DNA of 64,000 nucleotides from Arthrobacter sp. Soil764 (GTDB lineage: Bacteria > Actinomycetota > Actinomycetes > Actinomycetales > Micrococcaceae): positions 1 through 64,000 of the forward strand of contig NZ_LMSI01000002.1 in NCBI RefSeq assembly GCF_001428075.1, given 5' to 3'. Below, piece by piece: positions 46,286 to 55,073 of the stretch. Every line of letters starts with the position of its first letter. Position 1 is the first letter of the stretch. The position numbers and the translations under genes are program-made. The notes beneath the pieces were generated by a model, which did not search any database, was not told the DNA's origin, and was given only the letters and a program-made list of their open reading frames with translations.

Positions 46286-47254
46286 ATGAGAATCGCGGTG
46301 TACGCGTTCGACGGGGTGACGATGTTCCACCTCGCCGTTCCGCAGATGGTTTTCGATGAGGTGTCCCGGCAGGGCCTTGCCGGCTGGACGACGGTTCTTT
46401 TTTCCGACCAGGAAGGCGGGATCACCACCGCTGAGGGATACCGGCTGGGGGAGGTGGAAGGGCCGGCGGCCGCAAAGGAAGCGGACATCGTGGTGGTGCC
46501 TTCATGGTTCGAGGACGGGCGAATGCTGGGCGATCCGCTGCGGCAGGTGCTTCAGGCGGCACACGGGCGGGGGGCGCCCATCCTGGGTTTGTGCCTTGGC
46601 GCGATCCCCATAGCCGACGCCGGCCTGCTCGCCGGGCGTCCGGCCGTCACACACTGGCAGGCCTTCGACTCCCTCTCTGCGCGGCACCCGGATGTCCCGC
46701 TGGACCAGTCTGTCCTCTACATCGACCACGGCGATGTGCTGACTTCCGCCGGCACCGCCTCCGCGCTGGACGCCTGCCTGCATGTCGTGCGGGCCCGCCT
46801 GGGGGCGGAGGCAGCCAACCAGGTGGCCCGCAACCTGGTCATCGCGCCGCACCGGGAGGGCGGACAGGCGCAGTACATCGAGCATCCGGTGCCGGCGCGC
46901 TCAAACGATGACCCGATCTCGCGGCTGCTGGAGTGGAGCTTGGCCCGCCTGGGAGAGCCGCTCACCATCGACCGGCTGGCAGCCCAGGCGCACCTGAGCC
47001 GCCGCACGTTTGTCCGCGCCTTTCGGGCTGCTACCGGGACAACGCCGGCGGCCTGGATCCGCGCCCGCCGGCTGGACGCGGCGCGGCGGCTGCTCGAAAC
47101 CACGGACCTGTCCATCGACCAGATTTCCGCCGACTGCGGTTTCGGCAACGCCGTCACCCTGCGCCAGAACTTCGCGGCCGCCTTTTCCACCACCCCCACG
47201 GACTACAGGCGGCGGTTCGACGCGCGGGCTGACCCGGCCCCGGCCGTCACCTGA
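46286..47254 (+). CDS. GlxA-type AraC family regulator (DJ-1/PfpI + HTH)
   Basis: 322 aa from ATG 46286, with GGAAGGGGCAAGG upstream. Residues 1-170 form a DJ-1/PfpI domain (IAVYAFDGVTMFHLAVPQMVF, LGLCLGAIPIADAGLLAGRPAVTHW, with the nucleophile-elbow Cys), and 215-315 an AraC helix-turn-helix pair (LAAQAHLSRRTFVRAFRAATG, ISADCGFGNAVTLRQNF). It probably activates the divergent hydrolase gene. Its last 52 bases overlap the convergent M20 gene. Confidence 0.92.
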   Translation: MRIAVYAFDGVTMFHLAVPQMVFDEVSRQGLAGWTTVLFSDQEGGITTAEGYRLGEVEGPAAAKEADIVVVPSWFEDGRMLGDPLRQVLQAAHGRGAPILGLCLGAIPIADAGLLAGRPAVTHWQAFDSLSARHPDVPLDQSVLYIDHGDVLTSAGTASALDACLHVVRARLGAEAANQVARNLVIAPHREGGQAQYIEHPVPARSNDDPISRLLEWSLARLGEPLTIDRLAAQAHLSRRTFVRAFRAATGTTPAAWIRARRLDAARRLLETTDLSIDQISADCGFGNAVTLRQNFAAAFSTTPTDYRRRFDARADPAPAVT

Positions 47255-48351
47255 CGGCAGGACGCCAGAAGGACAGCTACGGCACGTTCCATCGCATCGC
47301 CGTCGAAGGTCATCTCCGGGTGGTGCAGTCCGGGTTGGACGTTCGCGCCGACTGCCAGCATTGCGGCCTGAAGTGCAGGGTTCCGACGGGTATAGAAGTG
47401 GAAATCGTCGGAACCGGACGTCACGATCCTGGGACGCAGGTACCCGCTGCCGAGTGTTGCTGTGATCGACGAAGCCAAGGCCGCCTCGGCCTCCGGACCT
47501 ATGACTGCAGCAGGCACTTCGTCACGGAAGTCCAGGCGGATGCCGACCCCGGCGGCGGCGGCCACGGAGCGGCACACCTCCACCAGTCCGGTCCGCAGCG
47601 TGTCCATGGCCTCGTTCGTTTGGGCCCTCATATCTACTCCGAAGTGCCCGCTGCCGGGGATGACGTTGAGGTTGCTTCCGCCGGCGTGCAGCATCGTCAT
47701 TTTGGCGGAACTCGGCACCTGCGGATCGATTTTCAGGCGCCGCAGCCCTGCCGAGACTTCAAACGCAAGTTCGACGGCGTTCGCCCCCAGGTGGGGCCGC
47801 GCGCCATGGTGGTCTTCACCGGTGATGGTGCCGTTGGCAAAAAGGCAGGCGCCATGGGAGATGGCAGGCGCCAGGCAGGGTGCCGGGAGTTCCTGCTGCG
47901 GACGCAGGTGAACTCCGAAGAGGTACTCAAGCCCGTCCGTGACACCGAGTGCCGCCACGCGTTCCGCCCCGTTGCCCGCCTCCTCCGCCGGTTGAAAGAT
48001 GGCGCGGACAGCACCGTCCATCGGCCCCGCCTGCTCCGCCAGTTCGAGCATGACGGCAGCAACGATCGCCATGTTGGCGTCATGGCCGCACGAGTGGACC
48101 ACGGTGGGTTTCCCGTCCACCTCCTGCACCAACGCATCCATGTCCGCCCTAAGCCCTATCGTGGGAACGCCCTCCCCGACGTCCACGGTGAACCCGGGGA
48201 AGGCGCCGAATTTCCGAGGTTCCAGGCCTGCCCTCGTGAGCAGGCCGGCCAGGTAATCGGAGGTGGCAGATTCCTCCATGCTCGGCTCCGGGTGCTGGTG
48301 GAGGTGGTTCCAGATGTCATGAAGACGGCGCCGCGCTGCCTCATTGATCAC
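47203..48351 (-). CDS. M20 family amidohydrolase (N-acyl amino acid hydrolase type)
   Basis: 382 aa from GTG 48351, overlapping the racemase stop (GTGA). Metal-site motifs are typical of the hippurate/IAA-amino-acid hydrolase branch: LHQHPEPSMEE, GLRADMDAL, VHSCGHDANM (metal Cys-Gly-His), FQPAEEAGNGAE, and the C-terminal GLHHPEMTFD. It should deacylate an N-acylated L-amino acid. In the same operon as an enolase-superfamily racemase and a GNAT transferase, it could provide the final hydrolysis step of a D- to L-amino-acid route. The 3' end overlaps the convergent GlxA gene by 52 bases. Confidence 0.9.
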   Translation of the reverse strand: MINEAARRRLHDIWNHLHQHPEPSMEESATSDYLAGLLTRAGLEPRKFGAFPGFTVDVGEGVPTIGLRADMDALVQEVDGKPTVVHSCGHDANMAIVAAVMLELAEQAGPMDGAVRAIFQPAEEAGNGAERVAALGVTDGLEYLFGVHLRPQQELPAPCLAPAISHGACLFANGTITGEDHHGARPHLGANAVELAFEVSAGLRRLKIDPQVPSSAKMTMLHAGGSNLNVIPGSGHFGVDMRAQTNEAMDTLRTGLVEVCRSVAAAAGVGIRLDFRDEVPAAVIGPEAEAALASSITATLGSGYLRPRIVTSGSDDFHFYTRRNPALQAAMLAVGANVQPGLHHPEMTFDGDAMERAVAVLLASCRQVTAGAGSARASNRRL

Positions 48352-49472
48352 GCAGTTACCCCGCACTCGCTGACCGTCAGGTCGGCCAGGACATCGAGGT
48401 CCACGTCCACCCCCAGCCCCGGACCTTCACCCACTTGCACCTCGGGCAGGACATAGGCCAGGTTGCCTGGTTCCCGGGCGAACTTCACCGGTCCTGAAAG
48501 TTCAGTGGACACAATGTTGGGGTGGGACAAGGCCAAATGGAATCCTGCAGCCGAAGCGATGCTGGTTTCCAGCATGGAACCGATCTGGACCTTGAGGCCG
48601 CCGAGTTCGGCCTGCGTGGCCAGGCGGTGGCAGGGCATGATCCCACCACTCTTCATCAGTTTGAGGTTGACCATGTCCACTGAACGGTCGCGGACAAACC
48701 GGACCAGGTCGGCGGCATCAACCACTGATTCGTCGGCCATGAGGCGGACCCCGGTGGCCTGGCGCAGCAGCTTGAAACCGTCGATATCGTCGGCGTGGAG
48801 CGGTTGTTCCACCCAATCGATTCCGTACGGTTCCAGGGCGCGGATCATTTCACGTGCGGTGGCGGGATCGGCCCACCCCTGGTTGACGTCCACCCGGATG
48901 GCGAGGTCCATGCCGATCGCTTCCCGGACAGCCCGGACGCGTTCAATATCCAGGCCGTCACCGCCGCCGAGCTTCATCTTGAGGTGGCGGAAGCCCTGAC
49001 TCTGGGCCTGGACTGCCTGTTCGGCCAGGACCTCCGGGGCAAGGATGCTCATGACCCTGGCGATGGTGGGTTGTTCCGGGCGGCGTCCGCCCAGCAGGCT
49101 GTAGATGGGGCGGTTGGCCGCCTTCCCGGCCAGGTCCCAGCAGGCAATGTCGACGGCGGCTTTCGCGGCTCCGCAGCCTTTGAGCGCCTTGTTGAGGTGC
49201 TGGTGGACGGCCGTGATGTCGCGGGGGTCCAGTCCCAGCACTGCGGGAACCAGTTCCGTCCGCAGTGCTTCAACCGTTCCGGTGGGCGTCTCTCCGGTGA
49301 TGTGCCCGTCCGGGACGCTTTCGCCGTAGCCGGTCAGGCCGTCGTCGGTCTCCAAAGTAAGGACGACGCTGGGCATGGAGGCGTAGCTGTCGTAGGAAAC
49401 CACAAACGGTTCCAGCAGCGGGAGGTCGATAAGGGTGATGGTGGCGCGGGAAATCTTCAAAGGTGGGCTCAC
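48348..49472 (-). CDS. Enolase-superfamily racemase/epimerase (MLE subgroup; N-acyl amino acid or dipeptide type)
   Basis: 374 aa. MLE-subgroup catalytic residues are intact: the K-x-K pair Lys165/Lys167 (HLKMKLG), metal ligands Asp195 (RVDVNQGW), Glu222 (WVEQP) and Asp247 (MADES), and the second catalytic Lys271 (NLKLMKSGG). Two opposed lysines permit 1,1-proton transfer, that is racemisation or epimerisation. QIGSMLETS near residue 300 is MLE/dipeptide-epimerase-like. The start (GTG 49472) lacks a clear ribosome-binding site. Operon context with GNAT and M20 genes points to an N-acyl amino acid racemase; dipeptide epimerase or hydroxyproline-type dehydratase are alternatives. Confidence 0.85.
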   Translation of the reverse strand: MSPPLKISRATITLIDLPLLEPFVVSYDSYASMPSVVLTLETDDGLTGYGESVPDGHITGETPTGTVEALRTELVPAVLGLDPRDITAVHQHLNKALKGCGAAKAAVDIACWDLAGKAANRPIYSLLGGRRPEQPTIARVMSILAPEVLAEQAVQAQSQGFRHLKMKLGGGDGLDIERVRAVREAIGMDLAIRVDVNQGWADPATAREMIRALEPYGIDWVEQPLHADDIDGFKLLRQATGVRLMADESVVDAADLVRFVRDRSVDMVNLKLMKSGGIMPCHRLATQAELGGLKVQIGSMLETSIASAAGFHLALSHPNIVSTELSGPVKFAREPGNLAYVLPEVQVGEGPGLGVDVDLDVLADLTVSECGVTA

Positions 49473-49517
49473 AGTTCACGAGGGGGAGGATGGTGCGGAG
49501 GGAGGGACTAAGCGGGA

Positions 49518-50327
49518 CTACATCACGCTTTCGAGGAAGGAGATGGTCCGGGGGTTTTGCGGGTTGTCCAGCACGTCTTCGGGAGCGCCGGACTCCACCA
49601 CCACGCCGCCGTCCATGAACACCACGCTGTCGCCCGCTCCGCGGGCGAAGCCGATCTCATGGGTGACAACGATCATGGTCATACCGTCCGATGCCAGGGT
49701 GCGCATGACGTCCAGTACGTCTCCCACCAGTTCGGGGTCAAGGGCGCTGGTTGGCTCGTCGAACAGGAGCAGCTGCGGATCCATGGCCAGCGCGCGAGCG
49801 ATGGCGACGCGCTGCTGCTGCCCGCCCGAAAGCTGTGCCGGGTAGGCCTTGGCGAGGTGGGCCAGCCCTACGCGGTCCAGTAGTTCCATCCCGCGCCTGA
49901 CGGCCTCAGCCTTGGCTACCCTCTTGACGCCCACCGGGGCGGCCCAGATGTTCTCCAAGGCAGTCATGTGGGGGAAGAGGTTGAAGCGCTGGAACACCAT
50001 GCCGATGCCGCGGCGCTGCCTGGCAACCTCGCGGGGGCTCATCTCGAAAATCTTGTCCTGGCGCTGTGCGTACCCGATCAGGTCCCCGCCAACGGAGATC
50101 CGGCCGCCGTCGATCCTTTCCAGGTGGTTGATGCACCGGAGGAAGGTGGATTTGCCTGACCCGGAGGGGCCCAGGAGGCACATGACCTCACCGCTGTTGA
50201 CGGTCAGGGAGATGCCTTTGAGGACCTCGACGCCGCCGTAGTGCTTCCGCACGTTGCTGGCCACGAGGAGCGGCTGCGCGGCCGGGCGCTGGTCAGGATG
50301 CCTGGGGGAGGCCAGTGCCTCGGTCAT
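49518..50327 (-). CDS. Polar amino acid ABC transporter ATP-binding protein
   Basis: 269 aa from ATG 50327, which overlaps the permease stop (ATGA). GlnQ/HisP-type: Walker A GPSGSGKST, FQRFNLFPHMTALENI, LSGGQQQR, Walker B LLLFDEPTSALDPELVGDVL, H-loop VTHEIGFA. A ~25-residue N-terminal extension precedes the domain. Energises the importer with the adjoining permease and binding protein. Confidence 0.95.
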   Translation of the reverse strand: MTEALASPRHPDQRPAAQPLLVASNVRKHYGGVEVLKGISLTVNSGEVMCLLGPSGSGKSTFLRCINHLERIDGGRISVGGDLIGYAQRQDKIFEMSPREVARQRRGIGMVFQRFNLFPHMTALENIWAAPVGVKRVAKAEAVRRGMELLDRVGLAHLAKAYPAQLSGGQQQRVAIARALAMDPQLLLFDEPTSALDPELVGDVLDVMRTLASDGMTMIVVTHEIGFARGAGDSVVFMDGGVVVESGAPEDVLDNPQNPRTISFLESVM

Positions 50328-51325
50328 GACTGGTGTCCTTTCGGTGCTTTCGGGGCCATTGCCGGGCCGGCCGGCTGCTTGCCGAGCATGGCCCTGATCC
50401 TGGCAAGCGGAGTGGGAGCCTGCTGCCGGGCGTTGCCGCGGCCGTAGTGGCGTTCCAGGTAGTACTGGGGCACGGACAGGACGGAGGTGAGGAAGAGGTA
50501 CCAGCAACTGACAACAATGAGCAGTTCCACCTGGCGCAGGTTCTGGGAGGAGATCTGGGTGGCCACGGTGTAAAGCTCGAGCACTGCGATGACGGAGAGC
50601 AGGGACGTGTTTTTGAGCATCGAGATGGTCTCATTGCCCATCGGCGGGATGATGACCCGCATGGCCTGGGGCAGGACCACCCGGAACAAGGTGAAGGCAG
50701 GGGACATTCCCAGGGAGGAGGCGGCTTCGTGCTGGCCGGCATCGACAGAGAGCATTCCGCCGCGGATGATTTCCGCGGAATACGCGGCCTGGTTCAGGGT
50801 CATGGCCAGCAGGCCGGCCGTGAAGGCGGGGACCAGGGTGTTCGTGTCCATGGAGAAGACCGTGAAGTCCGTGAAGGGAATGCCCAGCGAAATTTGTGAA
50901 TAAAGCAGGCCCAGGTAGCCCCAAAAGACCACCTGGATCAGCAGGGGAGTGCCCCGGAAGACCCAGACGTAGAACCAGGCGAAGGCGTTCATGACGGGAT
51001 TTTTCGATAGGCGCATAACTGCGAGGAACACGCCCAGGACCGTGGACACCACCATGGACACAACGGTGAGGACAATCGTCAGGCCTACGCCCCCGAGGAT
51101 CCGGGGATGGAACAGGTAGCTGCCGATGGTGCCATGGTCGATGTTCGGGTTGGTCCAGAGCGATGACGCCAGCGCGGCGGCGCTTACGGCAAGCAGGGCA
51201 GCTCCCACCCAGCGCCAGGGGTGCCGGAGCGGAACGGCTACGACGTCGTCCTGGCCGCCTCCGTGGGCGGTCGCGGTTCCGGGGGCAGCAGTTTGCCGGC
51301 GCGGGGTTGTGACGGCGGGGTTCAT
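50324..51325 (-). CDS. Polar amino acid ABC transporter permease
   Basis: 333 aa from ATG 51325, overlapping the binding-protein stop (ATGA). HisM/GlnP-type membrane domain with the conserved EAA-loop region (EAASSLGMSPAFTLFRVVLPQAMRVIIPPMGN) and N-terminal VFRGTPLLIQV. Long polar extensions sit at both ends (about 35 and 40 residues). It is the only permease, so it probably works as a homodimer. Confidence 0.94.
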   Translation of the reverse strand: MNPAVTTPRRQTAAPGTATAHGGGQDDVVAVPLRHPWRWVGAALLAVSAAALASSLWTNPNIDHGTIGSYLFHPRILGGVGLTIVLTVVSMVVSTVLGVFLAVMRLSKNPVMNAFAWFYVWVFRGTPLLIQVVFWGYLGLLYSQISLGIPFTDFTVFSMDTNTLVPAFTAGLLAMTLNQAAYSAEIIRGGMLSVDAGQHEAASSLGMSPAFTLFRVVLPQAMRVIIPPMGNETISMLKNTSLLSVIAVLELYTVATQISSQNLRQVELLIVVSCWYLFLTSVLSVPQYYLERHYGRGNARQQAPTPLARIRAMLGKQPAGPAMAPKAPKGHQS

Positions 51326-52263
51326 GGCTTGGTACCGCCCAGGTTCAGTCCTGTTTCCTTGACGGTGTAGTCGGAAAGGTTGTATTTGGCCAGGATCTGG
51401 TCGTACGTGCCGTCGGCGATGAGTGACTGGAGGGCGGCGAGCAACGCTTTGGAGAGCTCCGCGTCCTTCTTGAGCACGCCGATGCCGGTGTAGACCGGGT
51501 TGTATCCGGCCGGGTTGGCAGGGTCCTTGACCAGGTCGAAGATCTTGCCGCCGCCGGCGGTCGTGGCGGCGTAGGCTGCCGCTGCCGAATCGACGACGTC
51601 GGCGGCGGCTTTTCCTGAACGGACGGCAGTTTGGACGTCCGTCTCCAAGGGGAGTTCGGAAATCCTGATGGGCTGGGATCCCTTGTCCAGGCACTGCTGC
51701 TCGTAGGCCCGGAGGATTTCGGCCTGGACGGTGGCCTTCTGCACGGCGACGTCCTTGTCGCAGAGGTCCAGGACCGTGGTGATGTTACCGGGGTTGCCTT
51801 CGGGCACCAGGATCGAGAAGCCTGCGTGGAAATAGTCCACGAAGTCCAGGGTCTCCTGGCGCTCGGACGTATCGTTCATCCCGGACATGATGATGTCGTT
51901 CTTGCCCGATTGCAGCGAGGGAATAATGCTGTCGAACGCCTGGGTCCGGAGCTCCAGCCGCACGCCCAGCTTGGCTCCGAGGGCCTGGGCAAGGTCGTAG
52001 TCGAGGCCCGTGAGCTGCTGGTTATCGTCGAACATCTCCATGGGTGGATAGGGGATGTCGGAGGCGACGTTGATGACGCCTGCGCTCTTGTAGCGTTCGG
52101 GAAGGGCGGCAGCGGCTGCGGGGTCTACGGCGCCTCCCGAAAAGGTGTTTGCGTTGCCGGCAGGTGTTGTGCCTGCCGAGCAGGCTGCCAGGCCCGTCAC
52201 CAGGGCGAGGCCCGCGGCCAGGACGGCTTTACGGCCGGTTACAGCACGGGGTGTGATGCGCAT
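51322..52263 (-). CDS. Polar amino acid ABC transporter substrate-binding lipoprotein
   Basis: 313 aa from ATG 52263, with AAGAGGAG upstream. Lipobox VTGLAAC near residue 28. SBP_bac_3 fold: GVINVASDIPYPPMEMFDDNQQLTGLDYDLAQALGAKLG, SGKNDIIMSGMNDTSERQ, and LIADGTYDQILAKYNLSD. Binds a polar amino acid or a derivative in the cell envelope. The DIPYPPMEM pocket is like those of broad-specificity amino-acid binders; the ligand is inferred as a D-amino acid or N-acyl amino acid from the downstream enzymes. Confidence 0.94.
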   Translation of the reverse strand: MRITPRAVTGRKAVLAAGLALVTGLAACSAGTTPAGNANTFSGGAVDPAAAAALPERYKSAGVINVASDIPYPPMEMFDDNQQLTGLDYDLAQALGAKLGVRLELRTQAFDSIIPSLQSGKNDIIMSGMNDTSERQETLDFVDYFHAGFSILVPEGNPGNITTVLDLCDKDVAVQKATVQAEILRAYEQQCLDKGSQPIRISELPLETDVQTAVRSGKAAADVVDSAAAAYAATTAGGGKIFDLVKDPANPAGYNPVYTGIGVLKKDAELSKALLAALQSLIADGTYDQILAKYNLSDYTVKETGLNLGGTKP

Positions 52264-52286
52264 AGGTACTCCTCTTGGGGTGGGGG

Positions 52287-53153
52287 TTAGGCCTGGTCTG
52301 GGGCGGTCAGCCGGTACCAGCCGCCGCGTGTGACGCCGGATGCCCGGCGGCCGGAGGCGAAAGCGCCTTCGAAGATCTCCCGCAGCAGCACGCGCCACTG
52401 GGCAGCGGCGCCGGGGTCCGAGCTGCGGAGTGCCACGATGTCTCCCGGAGCGCGGCACCACAGGGTTCCGCCTGATTCCAGGAGGACAGGCAGCGAGTCG
52501 GGACCGTATTCGAGAACGCCGGCCAGGTGGGCAGGCGGGAGTTCGATTTCCGCCTGGATCCCGAGTCCCGCGTCCAGGCTCCGTTGCGAGGTCAGGGGCC
52601 ATACCGCCACGAGGCGGTCGCTTTCGTCGTTGGCGTTGATTTCGTCCTGCATCTCACCGTAGAAGTTGCGGACATACTCTGACGCGTAGGCTCCCAGCTT
52701 GGTGAGGTTGAAGCGGGCGTTCCGGCTGACCAGCGGGTCAAAGGTCCAGGTCATGGTGTCGATGCCGCGGGCCAGGGACCATGCCCGCTGGTGTTGTTTG
52801 AGGGCGAAACCGACGCCCTTGTCGCCTGTGCCGGGAAGCACTCCGGCAATCAGGGAGTAGGTGGACCGCCCGCCGGGGGAGACGATGCCCACCGCTGCTC
52901 CGCAGAGTTGCCCTGCTTGGTTGTACGCGGCGGAGACGTTGCAGCCGGCGTGGGAAATGCTGCGCAGGAGGTCGAAGGGGATGGGTGCTCCGTGCGGGGA
53001 CATCCCCCAGATGGCAATGAGCAATGCCTCCACGTCCCGGAGCCGGTCGCGGTCGTGTTCGTCCACCACCAGGACACCGGCCCTGGATGCTGCTGCGGTT
53101 GCTGATTCTGCGGCCTGGAGGGCGGCCGGGCCGGCATCAAGAGTAAGTGACAT
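52287..53153 (-). CDS. GNAT-superfamily acyltransferase (COG3375-like)
   Basis: 288 aa, first gene of the operon. The N-terminal half has an acyltransferase core (LLIAIWGMSPHGAPIPFDLLRSISHAG, AAVGIVSPGGRSTYSLIAGVLP, GVGFALKQHQRAWSLARG) and the segment TMTWTFDPLVSRNARFNLTKLGAYASEYVRNFYG, distinctive of COG3375 predicted acetyltransferases. Relatives occur with N-succinylamino acid racemases and desuccinylases, where a GNAT protein was described as the succinyltransferase for D-amino acids. Here it would acylate the amino group using an acyl-CoA. 23 bases separate it from the binding-protein gene. Confidence 0.85.
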   Translation of the reverse strand: MSLTLDAGPAALQAAESATAAASRAGVLVVDEHDRDRLRDVEALLIAIWGMSPHGAPIPFDLLRSISHAGCNVSAAYNQAGQLCGAAVGIVSPGGRSTYSLIAGVLPGTGDKGVGFALKQHQRAWSLARGIDTMTWTFDPLVSRNARFNLTKLGAYASEYVRNFYGEMQDEINANDESDRLVAVWPLTSQRSLDAGLGIQAEIELPPAHLAGVLEYGPDSLPVLLESGGTLWCRAPGDIVALRSSDPGAAAQWRVLLREIFEGAFASGRRASGVTRGGWYRLTAPDQA

Positions 53154-53257
53154 GCGTCAACTATCTGCTGTACCGGCCAGCCACAGCTTCGGTGTGCTCA
53201 ACGAAGGTTGGCGGAGTTTGTTGTGTTTCAGCACTAGAGGTGGAAGTCTTTAGCGTC

Positions 53258-54856
53258 ATGAGCGAGACCACCCACCTCAACGACGGCATCCACCTGGCCC
53301 ACCTGCTGCGGTTGCTGGAGAACACGGGACTGGTCCTGCATTCAAGGGCGGTGCCGCCCAGGTTGTCCCTGATGAGTCCGTCGCTCTATGACCCGTTCGT
53401 TCCGCTTGAAGGGCTGAGCGGGGGTATTTTGCTCGGGATCGGGCTGCACCCCGCGGACGCGGGCACTGCCGGCGTCATCCGTGATGCGGCGGAGGCCGGC
53501 TTTGCGGCCGTGGTGCTCAAGAAACTCCGCCAGGACATCGAACCCCTTGCGGAGGTGGCGGACCATGCCGGCATTGCCCTCCTGGTGGTGGACGACGAAG
53601 TGGGCTGGCGCCACCTGAATGCGCTGCTGGATTCTGCCCTCAACGCCTCGGCAGATGCCGGCAACCCCATCCAGCCGCTGGGAGTGGGGGACCTTTTCGC
53701 GCTGGCAAATGCCATCGCGGCGATGGTGGGCGGGGCAACCACCATCGAGAACCTGCAGGAACAGGTGTTGGCGTACTCCACGCTCGAGGACCAGCCGATC
53801 GATGAGGACCGGCGCCGGGGAATCCTGGGCCGGCAGGTTCCGTACCTGCCCGAGAACGCGGGCCAGTACGCGTCGGTGTTCCGTTCCTCCGGGGCAGTCC
53901 GGATCGAAGGCGTCCGGCCGGCCATGGACAGGATGGCGATAGCGGTCCGGGCAGGCAAGGAGCCGTTGGGGTCGATCTGGGTTGTTGATGTGCATGGCGA
54001 TCTGGACGGAGATGCCGAACAGGCCTTGGAGCGCGCCGCGGACATCGCAGCGCTCCACATGCTCCGCGCCCGCAACAGCCATGATCTTGCACGCCAGCAG
54101 CGGGCGGAACTCCTGCGCAGGCTGCTCGAAGGAGGTGACGACGCCGTCCTGGTGGCAGAACAGCTGGGGCTGCGGCACTCCGGCCCTTTCGCCGTCGTCG
54201 CTTTCCAGCCGGAGGTTGGCCAGGCAGCCGAGACCACACTGGTCCGCGTTGTGGATCTGGTGACCACGCAGTGCGAAGCCCACGGCCAGGGTGCCCAGTG
54301 CGTTCAGATGGGCCCCACCATCTATGCAATCTTCCCGGCGGCAGCCACGTCATCCCTGGGCTCGATCGAAACCCTTGTCCGGCGGCTCAACGATCGGGCG
54401 AGGGCCTCGCTCGGGGTTGAGCTGCGGGCCGCGGCAGGTCCCGCCGTCCGCGCCGTCTCGGACATCAGCCGTTCACGGCATGACGCTGACCTTGTCCTGC
54501 TCATGCTTGCCTCGGACGGCTCCCCGGTCACGTACGCCAGCGCAGGGGAGGTCCGCAGCCGGCTCACCCTCCTGGAGCTGGCCGCGACGTTCCGTGCGGC
54601 ACCGCACCTTCTGTCCGCTGCCGCACGGAGGATCAAAGAGTACGACGCCGAGTTTGGCACCGGATATGCCCTCACGCTGCGGACATACCTCGACTGCTCC
54701 CGCGATTCGGCAAGGACGGCAGCGGCGTTGTCCCTGCACCAGAACACCCTCCGGTACCGCCTCAAGCGCCTGCGCGACCTCTTCGGCGTGGATCTGGATC
54801 AGCCTGCGGACACGCTGGTGCTATGGCTCAGCCTGCACGTGCTCGAACTGAACTAG
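53258..54856 (+). CDS. PucR family transcriptional regulator
   Basis: 532 aa from ATG 53258; GTG codons a few bases upstream are alternatives. The N-terminal ~120 residues resemble the purine catabolism/PucR sensor domain (LRLLENTGLVLHS, VVLKKLRQDIEPLAEVADHAGIALLVVDDEVGW). A middle GGDEF-like region and a C-terminal helix-turn-helix (CSRDSARTAAALSLHQNTLRYRLKRL) follow. PucR-type activators often sense amino acids or nucleobases. It is divergent from the GNAT-ABC-racemase-M20 operon and is its probable regulator. Confidence 0.9.
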   Translation: MSETTHLNDGIHLAHLLRLLENTGLVLHSRAVPPRLSLMSPSLYDPFVPLEGLSGGILLGIGLHPADAGTAGVIRDAAEAGFAAVVLKKLRQDIEPLAEVADHAGIALLVVDDEVGWRHLNALLDSALNASADAGNPIQPLGVGDLFALANAIAAMVGGATTIENLQEQVLAYSTLEDQPIDEDRRRGILGRQVPYLPENAGQYASVFRSSGAVRIEGVRPAMDRMAIAVRAGKEPLGSIWVVDVHGDLDGDAEQALERAADIAALHMLRARNSHDLARQQRAELLRRLLEGGDDAVLVAEQLGLRHSGPFAVVAFQPEVGQAAETTLVRVVDLVTTQCEAHGQGAQCVQMGPTIYAIFPAAATSSLGSIETLVRRLNDRARASLGVELRAAAGPAVRAVSDISRSRHDADLVLLMLASDGSPVTYASAGEVRSRLTLLELAATFRAAPHLLSAAARRIKEYDAEFGTGYALTLRTYLDCSRDSARTAAALSLHQNTLRYRLKRLRDLFGVDLDQPADTLVLWLSLHVLELN

Positions 54857-55073
54857 CTGGGCGAGCCGGCCGGAGAGAACGCGCGATACGTGGATTCCGG
54901 CAGCCACTGAAGGGCACGCCGGCCCGCCAACGGGCGCTGCAAGGGTCACAACTACGCCCTCGGTGAACCGCACCAACTTCCCCTCCGCGTGCACTGATCG
55001 TTCCCAGCCTCCGGACGTACACTGACCTTCGCACCACACGTTTGTGGACACTCCGTCAGGTTGGAGCCCGGCC

